DNA of 15,396 bases. It comes from DASSHA01 sp035693145 (GTDB taxonomy: Bacteria > Chloroflexota > Limnocylindria > Limnocylindrales > CSP1-4). The position numbers and the translations under genes were made by a program. The notes under the pieces are model-generated. The model did no database searches. It was not told the origin of the DNA and saw nothing but the letters and a program-made list of their open reading frames with translations. This document shows positions 1 through 7,471 of this stretch, piece by piece (within the stretch, counting starts at the first letter, position 1; each line of letters opens with the position of its first letter). The DNA lies in the NCBI GenBank assembly GCA_035693145.1, contig DASSHA010000162.1, forward strand, positions 1 to 15,396, given 5' to 3'.

Positions 1-929
1 GCGCCGGAGAAGAGGAACGGGATCTCGAGCGCGACGTTCGTGACCACCGGCAGCATCGCGTTGCGCAAGGCGTGCTTGCCGACGACGAGCCGGCCGGGAA
101 GGCCCTTCGCCTTCGCCGTCCGGACATAATCCTGGCCGAGCGACTCGAGCATGGCGGCGCGAACGAACCGGCTGTCGCCGGCGATGCTGACGGCGACCAG
201 GGTCGCCACCGGCAGGATGAGGTGCCAGCCGATGTCGAAGATCGCGTCGAGCGGCTTCTTCGCGAACTGGTCCCAGTACTGGGGCGTGTTGAACGGCGAC
301 CAGTTACGGGTCGTGATGATCCCACCGGTCGGTAGCAGGTGCATCGCGTCGGCGAAGAAGAAGATGAGGATCAGGCCGAACCAGAACGTCGGCAGCGAGT
401 AGAAGACGTAGCTGAAGAACGTGATCGCCTGGTCGAAGACCGAGTAGCGGTGGACGGCGGCGTAGACGCCGAGGAGGATCGCCAGCCCGACCCACAGCAC
501 CAGCGACACGCTCGTCAGGATGAGCGTCGCCGGCATCCGCTCGAAGATCATGTCGGTCACCGGGCGGCCCGACTGGATGCCGAAGCCAAGGTCGCCGTGG
601 ATCACTCCGTTCGAGCCGCCACCCATGAACGACGGCAGGACGTTGAGGCCGCCCTGGTCGCTGAAGAAGGCGTCGCTGCCGCTCCTCTCGCAGTTGAGGA
701 TCCCGAACCAGCCGCCGAACTCCGTGAAGATCGAGGTGATGTCGGAGTTCCGTGACAGGCACCAGCGCTTGAGCCAGGCATCGATCTGCTCCTGGCTGAT
801 GCGCTTGTTTCCCTGGAAGGCCGCCTGGGGCCCGCCCGGCGCCTGCTTCATGAGCAGGAAGCTGAGGGCGACGATCCCGACGAGCAGCGGCAGGAGGCCG
901 ATCGTTCGCCGGATGATGTATTTCGTCAT
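1..929 (-). CDS. ABC transporter permease, DppB/OppB family (peptide/nickel type), partial
   Basis: This gene encodes an inner-membrane permease subunit of a peptide/nickel-type ABC importer. The reading frame is open from an ATG at 929 down to the window edge (309 codons), so the C-terminus is missing. The protein begins MTKYIIRRTIGLLPLLVGIV, a first membrane helix (about residues 8-28), followed by the family's APGGP segment (30-34). A conserved GDLG (112-115) then leads into RMPATLILTS and further hydrophobic helices. Near the edge is the cytoplasmic EAA-type loop (DYVRTAKAKGLPGRLVVGKH, then ALRNAMLPVV) that contacts the ATPase. The purine-rich AGGGAGGA at 945-952 lies about 15 nt before the ATG, which is rather far, but no closer in-frame start exists. 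It lies downstream of the binding-protein gene in the same orientation, so the two form one transport operon. An unusual periplasmic insertion with two cysteines is treated under findings. Family assignment is firm; the substrate is unknown. Confidence 0.92.
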   Translation of the reverse strand, partial: MTKYIIRRTIGLLPLLVGIVALSFLLMKQAPGGPQAAFQGNKRISQEQIDAWLKRWCLSRNSDITSIFTEFGGWFGILNCERSGSDAFFSDQGGLNVLPSFMGGGSNGVIHGDLGFGIQSGRPVTDMIFERMPATLILTSVSLVLWVGLAILLGVYAAVHRYSVFDQAITFFSYVFYSLPTFWFGLILIFFFADAMHLLPTGGIITTRNWSPFNTPQYWDQFAKKPLDAIFDIGWHLILPVATLVAVSIAGDSRFVRAAMLESLGQDYVRTAKAKGLPGRLVVGKHALRNAMLPVVTNVALEIPFLFSG

Positions 930-1045
930 CGCCTGCGGTGTGGGTCCTCCCTGCGGGTCTCGATCTGCAGTACGCGATCGGGCCCGAGGCCGGTTCAGCG
1001 GGCGGCACCGGTGAGGCCGCGGCGGCCCACGGCACGGTGGGCCGG

Positions 1046-1051
1046 AGTATA
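1046..1051 (-). promoter_or_regulatory. TATACT -10-like hexamer upstream of the permease gene
   Basis: The minus strand reads TATACT at 1051-1046, five of six matches to the sigma70 -10 box, directly after the intercistronic stem-loop. No recognisable -35 hexamer lies 16-18 nt upstream, where the hairpin arm sits. It could be a weak internal promoter for the permease genes or a chance A/T-rich spot in GC-rich DNA. Confidence 0.25.
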
Positions 1052-1052
1052 G

Positions 1053-1088
1053 CGAGGCGGCGACCGGGCACTCCCGGCCGCCGCCTCG
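1053..1088 (-). promoter_or_regulatory. Intercistronic stem-loop between binding-protein and permease genes
   Basis: On the minus transcript, the arms 1088-1073 and 1068-1053 pair over 16 positions, with a single G-U wobble and a four-base loop. The hairpin begins about 26 nt after the binding-protein stop codon. No T-run follows it, so it is not a classical intrinsic terminator. In ABC importer operons, hairpins in this position often stabilise the upstream binding-protein mRNA or cause partial termination, so that binding protein exceeds permease. The structure is seen directly; the role is inferred. Confidence 0.7.
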
Positions 1089-1114
1089 AAGCGTTCGCTC
1101 TCAGGCCGACGGGT

Positions 1115-2977
1115 CTACTGCTGGACCCACCAGTCCTCGATGTTCCACATGTCCGAGGCCGTGCTCGGGTTCTTCAGGAAGTTGTGGAGCTTGACCGAGA
1201 CGCCTCGGGCCTCGTTCCGGTAGTAGAGGGCCACCTCCGGAACCTTCTCCGCGTAGACCTCCTGGATCTTGTAGGCCGCCTGGACCTGGTCCTTGGGGTC
1301 GATCGAGTTCTTGAGCACGCCGATCGCCGCGTCCATGTCCGCGTCCTTCAGGCGCAGGTAGTTGTAGCCGTTGCCCTTGTTCGCGTCGGTCGGGATCTGC
1401 TCGGAGGCGTAGCTGTAGTAGTAGTCACCGAACAGGTCGAACGAGAGAACGTAGGCGAACTCGCTCGTGTCGTAGTTGCCGTGAGCGAGGTTGCACTTCG
1501 TGTCGGCCGAGACGTCCGGCCAGTTGGCGAACAGGACGTTCGTCGAGTCGACGAAGTTCAGGTTGAGGGTGATGCCGATCTGCTTGAGCGCGTTCGCGAT
1601 GAACTCGCCACCGGTCTTGCGGAAGCCCGCGTCGGACGTGCAGTGCTCGAACGTGAGCGGCTTGCCGTCCTTGCCGTTGCGGGTGCCATCCGCGTTCTTC
1701 GTGTACCCGTTGTCGTCGAGCAGCTTGTTGGCCGCCGCCAGATCGAACGTCGGGCACTGGAGGTCGCTCTTGTACCAGTAGTTCGTCGGGGTCGCGTTCG
1801 AGCAGGCCGTGACCTCGGGGTCAGGCGCACCCGGGAAGACGGTGTTCCACAGGGCCTTCTTGTCGATCGCCTGGTAGATGGCCTTGCGGACGTTCACGTC
1901 CTGGAGCGCCGGATCGCCCTTGCCCTGGCCGAGACCGGCTTCGTTCATGTCGAGGTGCTCGTACAGCCAGGCCGGTTCGAGGACGGCCTTGCCGATGGAC
2001 GGATCGACGTCCTTGATCGCGTCGTAGTCGTCCTGGACGAGGTCGAGGGCGACGTCGATCTCCCCGTTCTTGAAGGCGGCGATCATGCCGTCCTTGTTGT
2101 CCGGGAAGAACTTGAACGTGACCGAGTCGAGATACGGCGCGTGGCTGCCGGCAGCCCAATTGTCGTTCCGCGCGAGCTCGATCGTGTCCGGCGAGGCCGT
2201 CACGTACTTGAACGGACCGTCGACCGGCGCCTTCGCGATGTTCGCGTTGAGCGGGTAGGTCTTGTTGCCGTCCTTGATGTTGAAGGTCTTGATGTAGTGC
2301 TCGGGCAGGGGCGGGTTCGAGCCGATCGTGCCGAGCCACCCGGCGTAGGCCTTCGGGAAGTGGAAGTCGGCCTCGAGCTTGTCGGCGGAGACCGTGACCT
2401 TGTCGATCTCCTCCCAGCCGAGCGTGCTCACGCCCGTCTGACCCTTGTCGAGGACCCAGTCATGGGCGTACTTGAAGTCGTCCATGGTCAGGGGCTGGCC
2501 GTCGGACCACTTGAGGTTCGGCTTGAGCTTGACGTGGACGGTGAAGCCGTCGCCGGAGGGATCCTTCGTCACGCTCTTGCCGAACGTGATCGGCTCCGCC
2601 GCGAGCTCCGGGTAGTAATGCCCGTCGGCGCTGACGTCGAGGAGGCCGACGGTCGTGGCCGCCAGGACCTCGCTGTTCGCGAACGCGTTGCTGAAGTAGT
2701 AGTTCAGCTGGTTCGCGGCCTGCCAGTCGCTGATGATCACCTTGCCGCCCGGTGTGCCCGGCTCCGGCTGGTAGTTCGCCGCGTACAGCAGCTGGTCGTA
2801 GTCCACCGGCGTCGGGGACGCCGCGGTACTCGGCGATGCCGATTCCGCGGTCGACGCGGACGGCGCCGTGGATGGATTGGAGCTCGCCCCCACGCTCGGC
2901 GTAGGCGAAGCTGCCCCCTGGCAGGCCCCGAACACGATTGCCGTGCTCGCGAGCAGGCCAAAGAGAGATTTCCGCAT
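1115..2977 (-). CDS. ABC transporter substrate-binding lipoprotein, family 5 (SBP_bac_5)
   Basis: This gene encodes the extracytoplasmic substrate-binding protein of a peptide/nickel-type importer (620 aa). It begins MRKSLFGLLASTAIVFGAC, a short lipoprotein signal peptide with a lipobox-like FGAC and Cys19 as the lipidation site; Phe at -3 is slightly off consensus. A Ser/Thr/Ala/Pro-rich spacer runs to about residue 57 and tethers the domain to the membrane. The rest is a family 5 domain with the hallmark LKPNLKWSDGQPLTMDDF. It ends in a Trp-rich tail, NIEDWWVQQ. The ATG at 2977 is preferred over an in-frame GTG at 3019 because GGGAGGA at 2984-2990 is correctly spaced and the signal peptide starts there. 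It is followed by the permease gene. Ligand specificity cannot be read from sequence; peptides, nickel and sugars all occur in this family. Confidence 0.93.
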   Translation of the reverse strand: MRKSLFGLLASTAIVFGACQGAASPTPSVGASSNPSTAPSASTAESASPSTAASPTPVDYDQLLYAANYQPEPGTPGGKVIISDWQAANQLNYYFSNAFANSEVLAATTVGLLDVSADGHYYPELAAEPITFGKSVTKDPSGDGFTVHVKLKPNLKWSDGQPLTMDDFKYAHDWVLDKGQTGVSTLGWEEIDKVTVSADKLEADFHFPKAYAGWLGTIGSNPPLPEHYIKTFNIKDGNKTYPLNANIAKAPVDGPFKYVTASPDTIELARNDNWAAGSHAPYLDSVTFKFFPDNKDGMIAAFKNGEIDVALDLVQDDYDAIKDVDPSIGKAVLEPAWLYEHLDMNEAGLGQGKGDPALQDVNVRKAIYQAIDKKALWNTVFPGAPDPEVTACSNATPTNYWYKSDLQCPTFDLAAANKLLDDNGYTKNADGTRNGKDGKPLTFEHCTSDAGFRKTGGEFIANALKQIGITLNLNFVDSTNVLFANWPDVSADTKCNLAHGNYDTSEFAYVLSFDLFGDYYYSYASEQIPTDANKGNGYNYLRLKDADMDAAIGVLKNSIDPKDQVQAAYKIQEVYAEKVPEVALYYRNEARGVSVKLHNFLKNPSTASDMWNIEDWWVQQ

Positions 2978-2983
2978 CAACGG

Positions 2984-2990
2984 TCCTCCC
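2984..2990 (-). promoter_or_regulatory. Ribosome binding site of the binding-protein gene
   Basis: The minus strand reads GGGAGGA here, 6 nt before the ATG at 2977. It is one of the clearest Shine-Dalgarno sequences in the window. It fixes the start at 2977, which removes a 14-residue extension that would lack a signal peptide. Confidence 0.75.
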
Positions 2991-2993
2991 AAG

Positions 2994-3010
2994 ACGGGGT
3001 TCGACCCCGT
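2994..3010 (-). repeat. Inverted repeat just upstream of the binding-protein RBS
   Basis: ACGGGG (2994-2999) and CCCCGT (3005-3010) form a perfect 6-bp inverted repeat around a five-base centre, TTCGA on the plus strand. On the minus transcript the hairpin ends 3 nt before the Shine-Dalgarno sequence, so it could modulate ribosome access. It resembles a tRNA T-arm, but no acceptor stem or cloverleaf can be built around it. Confidence 0.5.
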
Positions 3011-3154
3011 GACTCCCACAAATCAGCGGCCCGCCGATCTCCGATCGCCCACCCCGTTCGTCCCGCGGACCACCTCACGTCGAGGCGATCGGTCGCCGCC
3101 GGCACGGCAGACATGGGGCGAAGAGCGCGCGGTGAGCGGGCGCTGCGTGCCGGA

Positions 3155-3184
3155 ACTATGACGACGACGCCCCCGCGGTGTCAA
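3155..3184 (-). promoter_or_regulatory. Candidate sigma70-type promoter of the binding-protein gene
   Basis: The minus strand reads TTGACA (3184-3179), a perfect -35, then 18 nt, then CATAGT (3160-3155), four of six matches to the -10 box. A transcript would start near 3148 and give a leader of about 170 nt before the ATG at 2977. The site lies between the anti-sigma gene end (3249) and the ABC genes, so the importer probably has its own transcription unit. Candidate only, since no start site has been mapped. Confidence 0.5.
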
Positions 3185-3191
3185 ACCGCGG
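3173..3191. repeat. CCGCGGT/ACCGCGG inverted repeat over the -35 box
   Basis: Seven-base arms CCGCGGT (3173-3179) and ACCGCGG (3185-3191) flank a five-base centre. The TTGACA -35 hexamer occupies most of the centre. As DNA this looks like a dyad operator placed where a bound protein would block RNA polymerase. As RNA it could form a hairpin at the end of the sigma/anti-sigma transcript, although no T-run follows it. Confidence 0.5.
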
Positions 3192-3248
3192 CCCGGCTGG
3201 ACGACGTCCACATCTCGTGCGAGCTGCACCTCCTGTGTCGAGATCGGG

Positions 3249-3812
3249 CTAGCGAACGCGCTCGCCGGGCACGACGTCCGTGACCTCGACGGCCGCGACG
3301 CCGATCCCGTCGGGTCCACCCCACGTCCCGCCGGCCTCGCCCGGGGCGAGGATCGGCTCCGCGTCGGGCGGCAGGGGCGCGCCGAACCGCGAGCGCTGCA
3401 TGAGCTGCTCGGCGCGATCCTGCATGGTCGCCACGATCGGCGACGAATCATTGACGATCGCCGGTCGCGGGCGCCACATCGCGCGAGGCGCGACGAGCGT
3501 TCCGGCCAGCGCCGCGCCGACGACGATCGCGCCGAGCGTCGTCCGGACGCGCCAGGCGGGTGCCCTCGACGCCTCCAGCCGGTCGCGCAGCCGGGACCAT
3601 GCATCTGGCGGCGGCTCGGCAGCCCGCGCGTCGGCGGTGAGTCGCCGCAGGGCGATGGCCGTCCGGGCATCGGCCTCCGTCGCGCGCCGGCAGTCGGGGC
3701 AGCGCTCGAGATGCTCGAGCGCCGCGGCGGTGTCGGGTCCCGGCGAACGACCCCCGGCGAGGTCGAGGAGCGCGGGTCGGTGGAGCGTGCACCGACGCTC
3801 GATCCGGCTCAC
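3249..3812 (-). CDS. Anti-sigma factor, zinc-finger (zf-HC2/ZAS) membrane protein
   Basis: This gene encodes an anti-sigma factor (187 aa) expected to sequester the ECF sigma factor encoded just upstream. The N-terminal cytoplasmic domain holds a HxxxCxxC motif (His34, Cys38, Cys41), the zinc-binding core of ZAS anti-sigma factors, and Cys8/His11 may complete the site. A single membrane helix follows at about 91-109 (TTLGAIVVGAALAGTLVAP). The remaining 78 or so residues would lie outside the membrane as the sensory part; I do not recognise a domain in them. The start is a GTG at 3812 that overlaps the sigma gene stop as GTGA (4 bp), so the two are very likely translationally coupled and made in matched amounts. 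The inducing signal cannot be read from sequence. Confidence 0.88.
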   Translation of the reverse strand: MSRIERRCTLHRPALLDLAGGRSPGPDTAAALEHLERCPDCRRATEADARTAIALRRLTADARAAEPPPDAWSRLRDRLEASRAPAWRVRTTLGAIVVGAALAGTLVAPRAMWRPRPAIVNDSSPIVATMQDRAEQLMQRSRFGAPLPPDAEPILAPGEAGGTWGGPDGIGVAAVEVTDVVPGERVR

Positions 3813-4450
3813 GCGACCTCGACCTCCGCGGATCGAACCGCCTCCTCCTCGGCTCGATACGCGCCGCCGAAACGGCGGTCCGTCTCCAGCTGGACGCGCA
3901 GGCTGCGCAGCGCGTAGTGGAGGCGCGACTTGACGGTCCCCAGCGCCACGCCGAGCACCTCGGCAGTCTCCTGCAGCGAGAGACCCTGGAGGTAGTAGAG
4001 GGCGACGACGTGGCGGTGCTTCGGCGACAAAGCCGCGATCCCGTCACGGACGATCCCGCGCAGCTCTCGCTGCTCGGCTCGCTCTGCCGGCTCGACGCCG
4101 CGATCGCGGACGTGGCCGTGCGTGCCCTCCTCGATCGGCTCGGCCCGGACGCGCCGGCGGCCCAGTCGCGAATAGCACAGGTTGAGCGCGACCCGGTGGA
4201 GCCACGGCAGCGGCGAGACGCCGGTCAGCAGCGTTCCGCGGCGCTGCCACGCCCGCGAGAACGTGTCCTGGAGGACCTCCTCGGCAGCCTGCGCGTCGCC
4301 GGTCAGGCCGTACGCCGTGCGATAGATCGGGTTCCGATAGCGTTCGAAGAGCTGCTCGAACGCATCGAGATCGTCCGCCTGCATCGCGCAAAGCAGGTCG
4401 GCATCGGTCGGACGCGCCGGCACCGGCGTCGCCGCGATCTCCGTATCCAC
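3809..4450 (-). CDS. RNA polymerase ECF-type sigma factor
   Basis: This gene encodes an extracytoplasmic-function sigma factor (213 aa from the chosen start). Region 2 spans about residues 28-96, with DAFEQLFERYRNPIYRTAYG, a QDTFSRAW segment and the WLHRVALNLCYSRL stretch that recognises the -10 element. A linker of about 35 residues precedes region 4 (about 130-190), with LSPKHRHVVALYYLQGLSLQ and the helix-turn-helix ETAEVLGVALGTVKSRLHYA that recognises the -35. No region 1.1 or 3 is present, as expected for ECF factors. The GTG at 4450 is chosen because region 2 follows after a normal short lead; an in-frame GTG at 4543 would add 31 residues with no family support. It is co-encoded with the anti-sigma factor by a GTGA overlap. 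The target regulon is unknown. Confidence 0.88.
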   Translation of the reverse strand: MDTEIAATPVPARPTDADLLCAMQADDLDAFEQLFERYRNPIYRTAYGLTGDAQAAEEVLQDTFSRAWQRRGTLLTGVSPLPWLHRVALNLCYSRLGRRRVRAEPIEEGTHGHVRDRGVEPAERAEQRELRGIVRDGIAALSPKHRHVVALYYLQGLSLQETAEVLGVALGTVKSRLHYALRSLRVQLETDRRFGGAYRAEEEAVRSAEVEVA

Positions 4451-4499
4451 GCTCGTGGTCGGTCTCCACTCCCGATGTGGCAAGGCCACTCCGCTACAC

Positions 4500-4528
4500 A
4501 CTACCGGCCCGGCGCGCCACGGGTTCAA
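4500..4528 (-). promoter_or_regulatory. Possible promoter upstream of the ECF sigma gene
   Basis: The minus strand reads TTGAAC (4528-4523), 17 nt, then GGTAGT (4505-4500). The -35 is fair and the -10 is weak. It sits between the gcvPB stop (4551) and the sigma start (4450), so it would separate this unit from the glycine cleavage operon. Downstream at 4477-4489 is a small GTGGC/GCCAC inverted repeat. The assignment is tentative. Confidence 0.25.
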
Positions 4529-4550
4529 CCCACGCACGGACACACGGTCC

Positions 4551-6047
4551 TCACGACGGGCACGGCATCTCCCGGCCGGTCATCGGGCGCCAGCGGAGAT
4601 TCGGCTGTCGAGCGGCCGTCGCCTCGTCGAGCCGCGAGACCGGTGCGGTCGTGGGCGCGGTCCGGACCAGCTCGGGATCGTCGCGCGCTTCGCGCGCGAT
4701 CCGGACGAGCGCATCGGCGAACGCGTCGAGCGTCTCCTTCGATTCAGTCTCGGTCGGCTCGATGAGCATCGCCTCCTCGACGGTCAGCGGGAAGTAGACC
4801 GTCGGAGGATGGAAGCCGAAGTCGATCAGGCGTTTGGCGACGTCGAGCGTCCGAACCCCGGTCTCGCGACGGAGGCTCGCCGCCGATGCCACGAACTCGT
4901 GCTTGCACGCCCGATCGAACGGGATGTCGTAGGCCTCGCCGACTCGCTGCTTCAGGTAGTTCGCCGCGAGGACGGCGTCGTCGGTTACCTCGGCGAGGGC
5001 GGTCCCGTGCGCACGGAGATAGGCGTAGGCGCGGACGAGGACGCCGGTGTTGCCGACGAAGCTCCGAACCCGGCCGATCGACGACGGCCGCTCGCCCTCC
5101 CGTTCGAGCCGGAACGAGCCGTCGTCGTCACGGACGACGCGCGGGTTCGGCAGGAACGGCGCCAGCCGGTCCGCGACCGCGACCGGCCCGGCGCCTGGGC
5201 CGCCACCGCCGTGTGGCGTCGAGAACGTCTTGTGCGTGTTGATGTGCATGACGTCGAAGCCGGCCTCGCCCGGCTTGAACCGGCCGAGGATCGCATTGAG
5301 GTTCGCGCCATCCATGTACGCAAGCGCGCCTGCTTCGTGGACGGCGGCGAGCAGCTCACCGACGCGTGATTCGAACAGCCCGAGGGTCGACGGGTTCGTG
5401 ATCATGACGGCGGCGGTGCGCGGCCCGAGCGCAGCCCGAAAGGCGTCGACGTCGACGCCGCCATCCCTTGCGGAGGGCACGTTCACCGTCCGCAGCCCGG
5501 CCATCGAGGCAGTTGCCGGGTTCGTGCCGTGTGCCGAATCGGGGATCAGCACCTCGAGACGCTCCGGCTCGCCCCGCGAGCGATGGTAGGCGCGGATCAT
5601 GAGGATGCCGGTCAGCTCGCCCTGCGCGCCGGCCGCGGGCTGGAGCGAGACGGCCCGCATGCCGCTGATCTCGGCCAGCAGCGCCTCGAGCTCCCACAGG
5701 AGCTGGAGCGTGCCCTGCGCGGTCTCGTCGGGCGCGAGTGGATGGAGGTCGGCGAAGCCTGGCAGCCGGGCCGCCCACTCGTTGACCTTCGGGTTGTACT
5801 TCATCGTGCAGCTGCCGAGCGGGTAGAAGCCGGTGTCGATCGCGTGGTTCAGCTGGCTCAGGTTGACGTAGTGGCGGACGACCTCCGGTTCGTTCAGCTC
5901 GGGCAGCGCAGGAGGCGTCACACGGCGCTGATCGGTCGGGAGGCGGTCGAGGGCGTCGGCGGGCGGATGCGGCACGATGGTCGTCGCACGCCCGGCATGG
6001 GAGCGCTCCTGGAGGGTGGGCTGCAGGCGCGGCCCCGTGACGCTCAC
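4551..6047 (-). CDS. gcvPB: Glycine dehydrogenase (decarboxylating) subunit 2, P-protein beta part
   Basis: This gene encodes the PLP-binding subunit of the two-chain P-protein (498 aa). With GcvPA it decarboxylates glycine and transfers the aminomethyl group to lipoylated GcvH. Family landmarks are YPLGSCTMKYNPKVNE (about 75-90), PDSAHGTNPATAS (about 169-181), and HINTHKTFSTPHGGGGPG, in which Lys273 should form the PLP Schiff base. The C-terminal part contains HEFV, then FGFHPPTVYFPL and IEPTETESKETLD, all typical of GcvPB. The GTG start at 6047 overlaps the gcvPA stop as GTGA (4 bp). Translation in this frame stays open well upstream inside gcvPA, but that extension is out of frame with gcvPA and has no family similarity. 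It is the last gene of the operon. Length is normal for the subunit. Confidence 0.95.
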   Translation of the reverse strand: MSVTGPRLQPTLQERSHAGRATTIVPHPPADALDRLPTDQRRVTPPALPELNEPEVVRHYVNLSQLNHAIDTGFYPLGSCTMKYNPKVNEWAARLPGFADLHPLAPDETAQGTLQLLWELEALLAEISGMRAVSLQPAAGAQGELTGILMIRAYHRSRGEPERLEVLIPDSAHGTNPATASMAGLRTVNVPSARDGGVDVDAFRAALGPRTAAVMITNPSTLGLFESRVGELLAAVHEAGALAYMDGANLNAILGRFKPGEAGFDVMHINTHKTFSTPHGGGGPGAGPVAVADRLAPFLPNPRVVRDDDGSFRLEREGERPSSIGRVRSFVGNTGVLVRAYAYLRAHGTALAEVTDDAVLAANYLKQRVGEAYDIPFDRACKHEFVASAASLRRETGVRTLDVAKRLIDFGFHPPTVYFPLTVEEAMLIEPTETESKETLDAFADALVRIAREARDDPELVRTAPTTAPVSRLDEATAARQPNLRWRPMTGREMPCPS

Positions 6048-7468
6048 CGCCCCACTCCCACTGCGGGCCGCGCCCCCGGAACGCCCGACGGTGCCGGATC
6101 GGCCTCGGCGTCGAGCTCGGCGGCGAGTGCATCCGCGAAGCGGCTGATCTCGTCGCTCGTGGTGACCTCGGTCGCGCAGACGAGGAGCGCGTCGGCGAGC
6201 GACCGGTCGGCCGGTTCGAGTGTCGCGAAGGGCACGCCCGCGAGCACACCCCGACCGAGGAGACGGCGATGGATCGCCGCCGCCGACGGAACCCGAACGG
6301 CGAACTCGTTGAGATACGGACCCGGGTGGAGGCGCGACACGCCGACGGCCGCGAGCGCGCGTTCGAGCTCGGCCGCCCGCGCGGCGCCGAGCGCGGCGAC
6401 GTCGCGCAGCCCGTGCGGCCCGAGCTCGGCGAGATAGATCGAGGCCGCGAGCGCGAGAAGCGCCTGGTTCGTGCAGATGTTGCTCGCGGCGCGCTCGCGT
6501 CGGATGTCCTGCTCGCGGGCGCGCAGCGTCATGACGAACGCGCGCCGGCCGTCGGTGTCCGTCGTCTGGCCGACGAGGCGGCCGGGGATCTGGCGGACGA
6601 GCGCGGCCGTCGTGGCGAGGATCCCGAGGTACGGCCCGCCAAACGCGAGCGGGATGCCGAGCGGCTGGCCCTCCCCGGCCGCGATGTCCGCGCCATATGC
6701 GCCCGGCGGGGCCAGGACCGCGAGCGAGACGGGCTCGACGACCGCAACGAACAGGGCGGCGGCAGCATGTGCCCGCTCGCCGATCGCGGCCATCGGCTCG
6801 AGCAGGCCGAGGACGGAGGGCTGTGCCGCCACGACCCCGGCAACCGGGCCCGCCGATACCTCGAGGAGCCGCTCGAGGACGGCGAGGTCCGTCGTCCCCG
6901 ACGCGGGGCCGTCGCCCACGAGCGGGATCTCCTCGCAGGCGATCCCGGCCGCGTCGAGATACGTCCGGATCGTGGCCCGGTAGTGGGGGTGGACCGAGCG
7001 CGAGACGAGCACCCGATCGCGGCGCGTCTGGCGACAGCACATGAGCGCGGCTTCGGCGGCCGCCGCCGCGCCGTCGTAATGCGATGCCGACACGACGTCG
7101 AGGCCGGTCAGCTCGGCGAGCAGCGACTGGTATTCGTAGATGCTCTGGAGCGTCCCCTGGCTGACCTCGGGTTGGTACGGCGTGTAGGCGGTGTACCACT
7201 CGCCACGCAGGAGCAGCTGGTCCACGACCGGCGGGACGTGGTGGCGGTACGCCCCGGCGCCGGCGAAGCTGACGAGATCCGTCCGATTCCGGGCGGCGAG
7301 GCCGGACAGCCGGGCCATCAGCTCGAGCTCGGGCTCCGGCGGATCGAGCCGCAGCGGCGACGCGCGCAGGCCGGCCGGGATGTCGGCGAACAGCTCGTCG
7401 ATCGAATCGATCCCGAGGGCGTCGAGCATCGCGCGTCGGTCGGCCGACGTGTGTGGCCCGTACGGCAC
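6044..7468 (-). CDS. gcvPA: Glycine dehydrogenase (decarboxylating) subunit 1, P-protein alpha part
   Basis: This gene encodes the partner subunit of the split glycine decarboxylase (474 aa). It begins with PYGPHTSADRRAMLDALG (the GcvP N-terminal signature, 'T..d...ML...G'). Further landmarks are FAGAGAYRHHVPPVVDQLL, YTAYTPYQPEVSQGTLQSIY, a stretch with ASHYDGAAAAAEA, and SNICTNQALLALAASIYLA. The split architecture is typical of Firmicutes, Thermotogae, Chloroflexota and archaea; the fused GcvP occurs in proteobacteria, actinobacteria and mitochondria. The GTG start at 7468 lies only 3 nt after the gcvH stop, with a GAGG-like element inside the gcvH end, so translation is probably coupled. 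The C-terminus overlaps gcvPB by 4 bp, consistent with stoichiometric production of the two subunits. Confidence 0.94.
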   Translation of the reverse strand: MPYGPHTSADRRAMLDALGIDSIDELFADIPAGLRASPLRLDPPEPELELMARLSGLAARNRTDLVSFAGAGAYRHHVPPVVDQLLLRGEWYTAYTPYQPEVSQGTLQSIYEYQSLLAELTGLDVVSASHYDGAAAAAEAALMCCRQTRRDRVLVSRSVHPHYRATIRTYLDAAGIACEEIPLVGDGPASGTTDLAVLERLLEVSAGPVAGVVAAQPSVLGLLEPMAAIGERAHAAAALFVAVVEPVSLAVLAPPGAYGADIAAGEGQPLGIPLAFGGPYLGILATTAALVRQIPGRLVGQTTDTDGRRAFVMTLRAREQDIRRERAASNICTNQALLALAASIYLAELGPHGLRDVAALGAARAAELERALAAVGVSRLHPGPYLNEFAVRVPSAAAIHRRLLGRGVLAGVPFATLEPADRSLADALLVCATEVTTSDEISRFADALAAELDAEADPAPSGVPGARPAVGVGR

Positions 7469-7471
7469 CGG

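Noticed and set aside
2994..3010. Possible tRNA remnant (T-arm-like sequence) before the binding-protein gene.
   Set aside because: The loop is five bases instead of seven on the coding strand, and no matching acceptor strand, D-arm or anticodon arm can be found nearby.
938..3283. A 781-codon plus-strand open frame antisense to the binding-protein gene.
   Set aside because: It is an antisense shadow in GC-rich DNA: Val/Arg/Asp-rich with no domain, while the opposite strand encodes a clear lipoprotein.
4551..7199. Long in-frame extension of gcvPB upstream to 7199.
   Set aside because: It runs out of frame through gcvPA, is Arg-rich and unlike any GcvP; the GTGA junction at 6047 gives a normal-length GcvPB.
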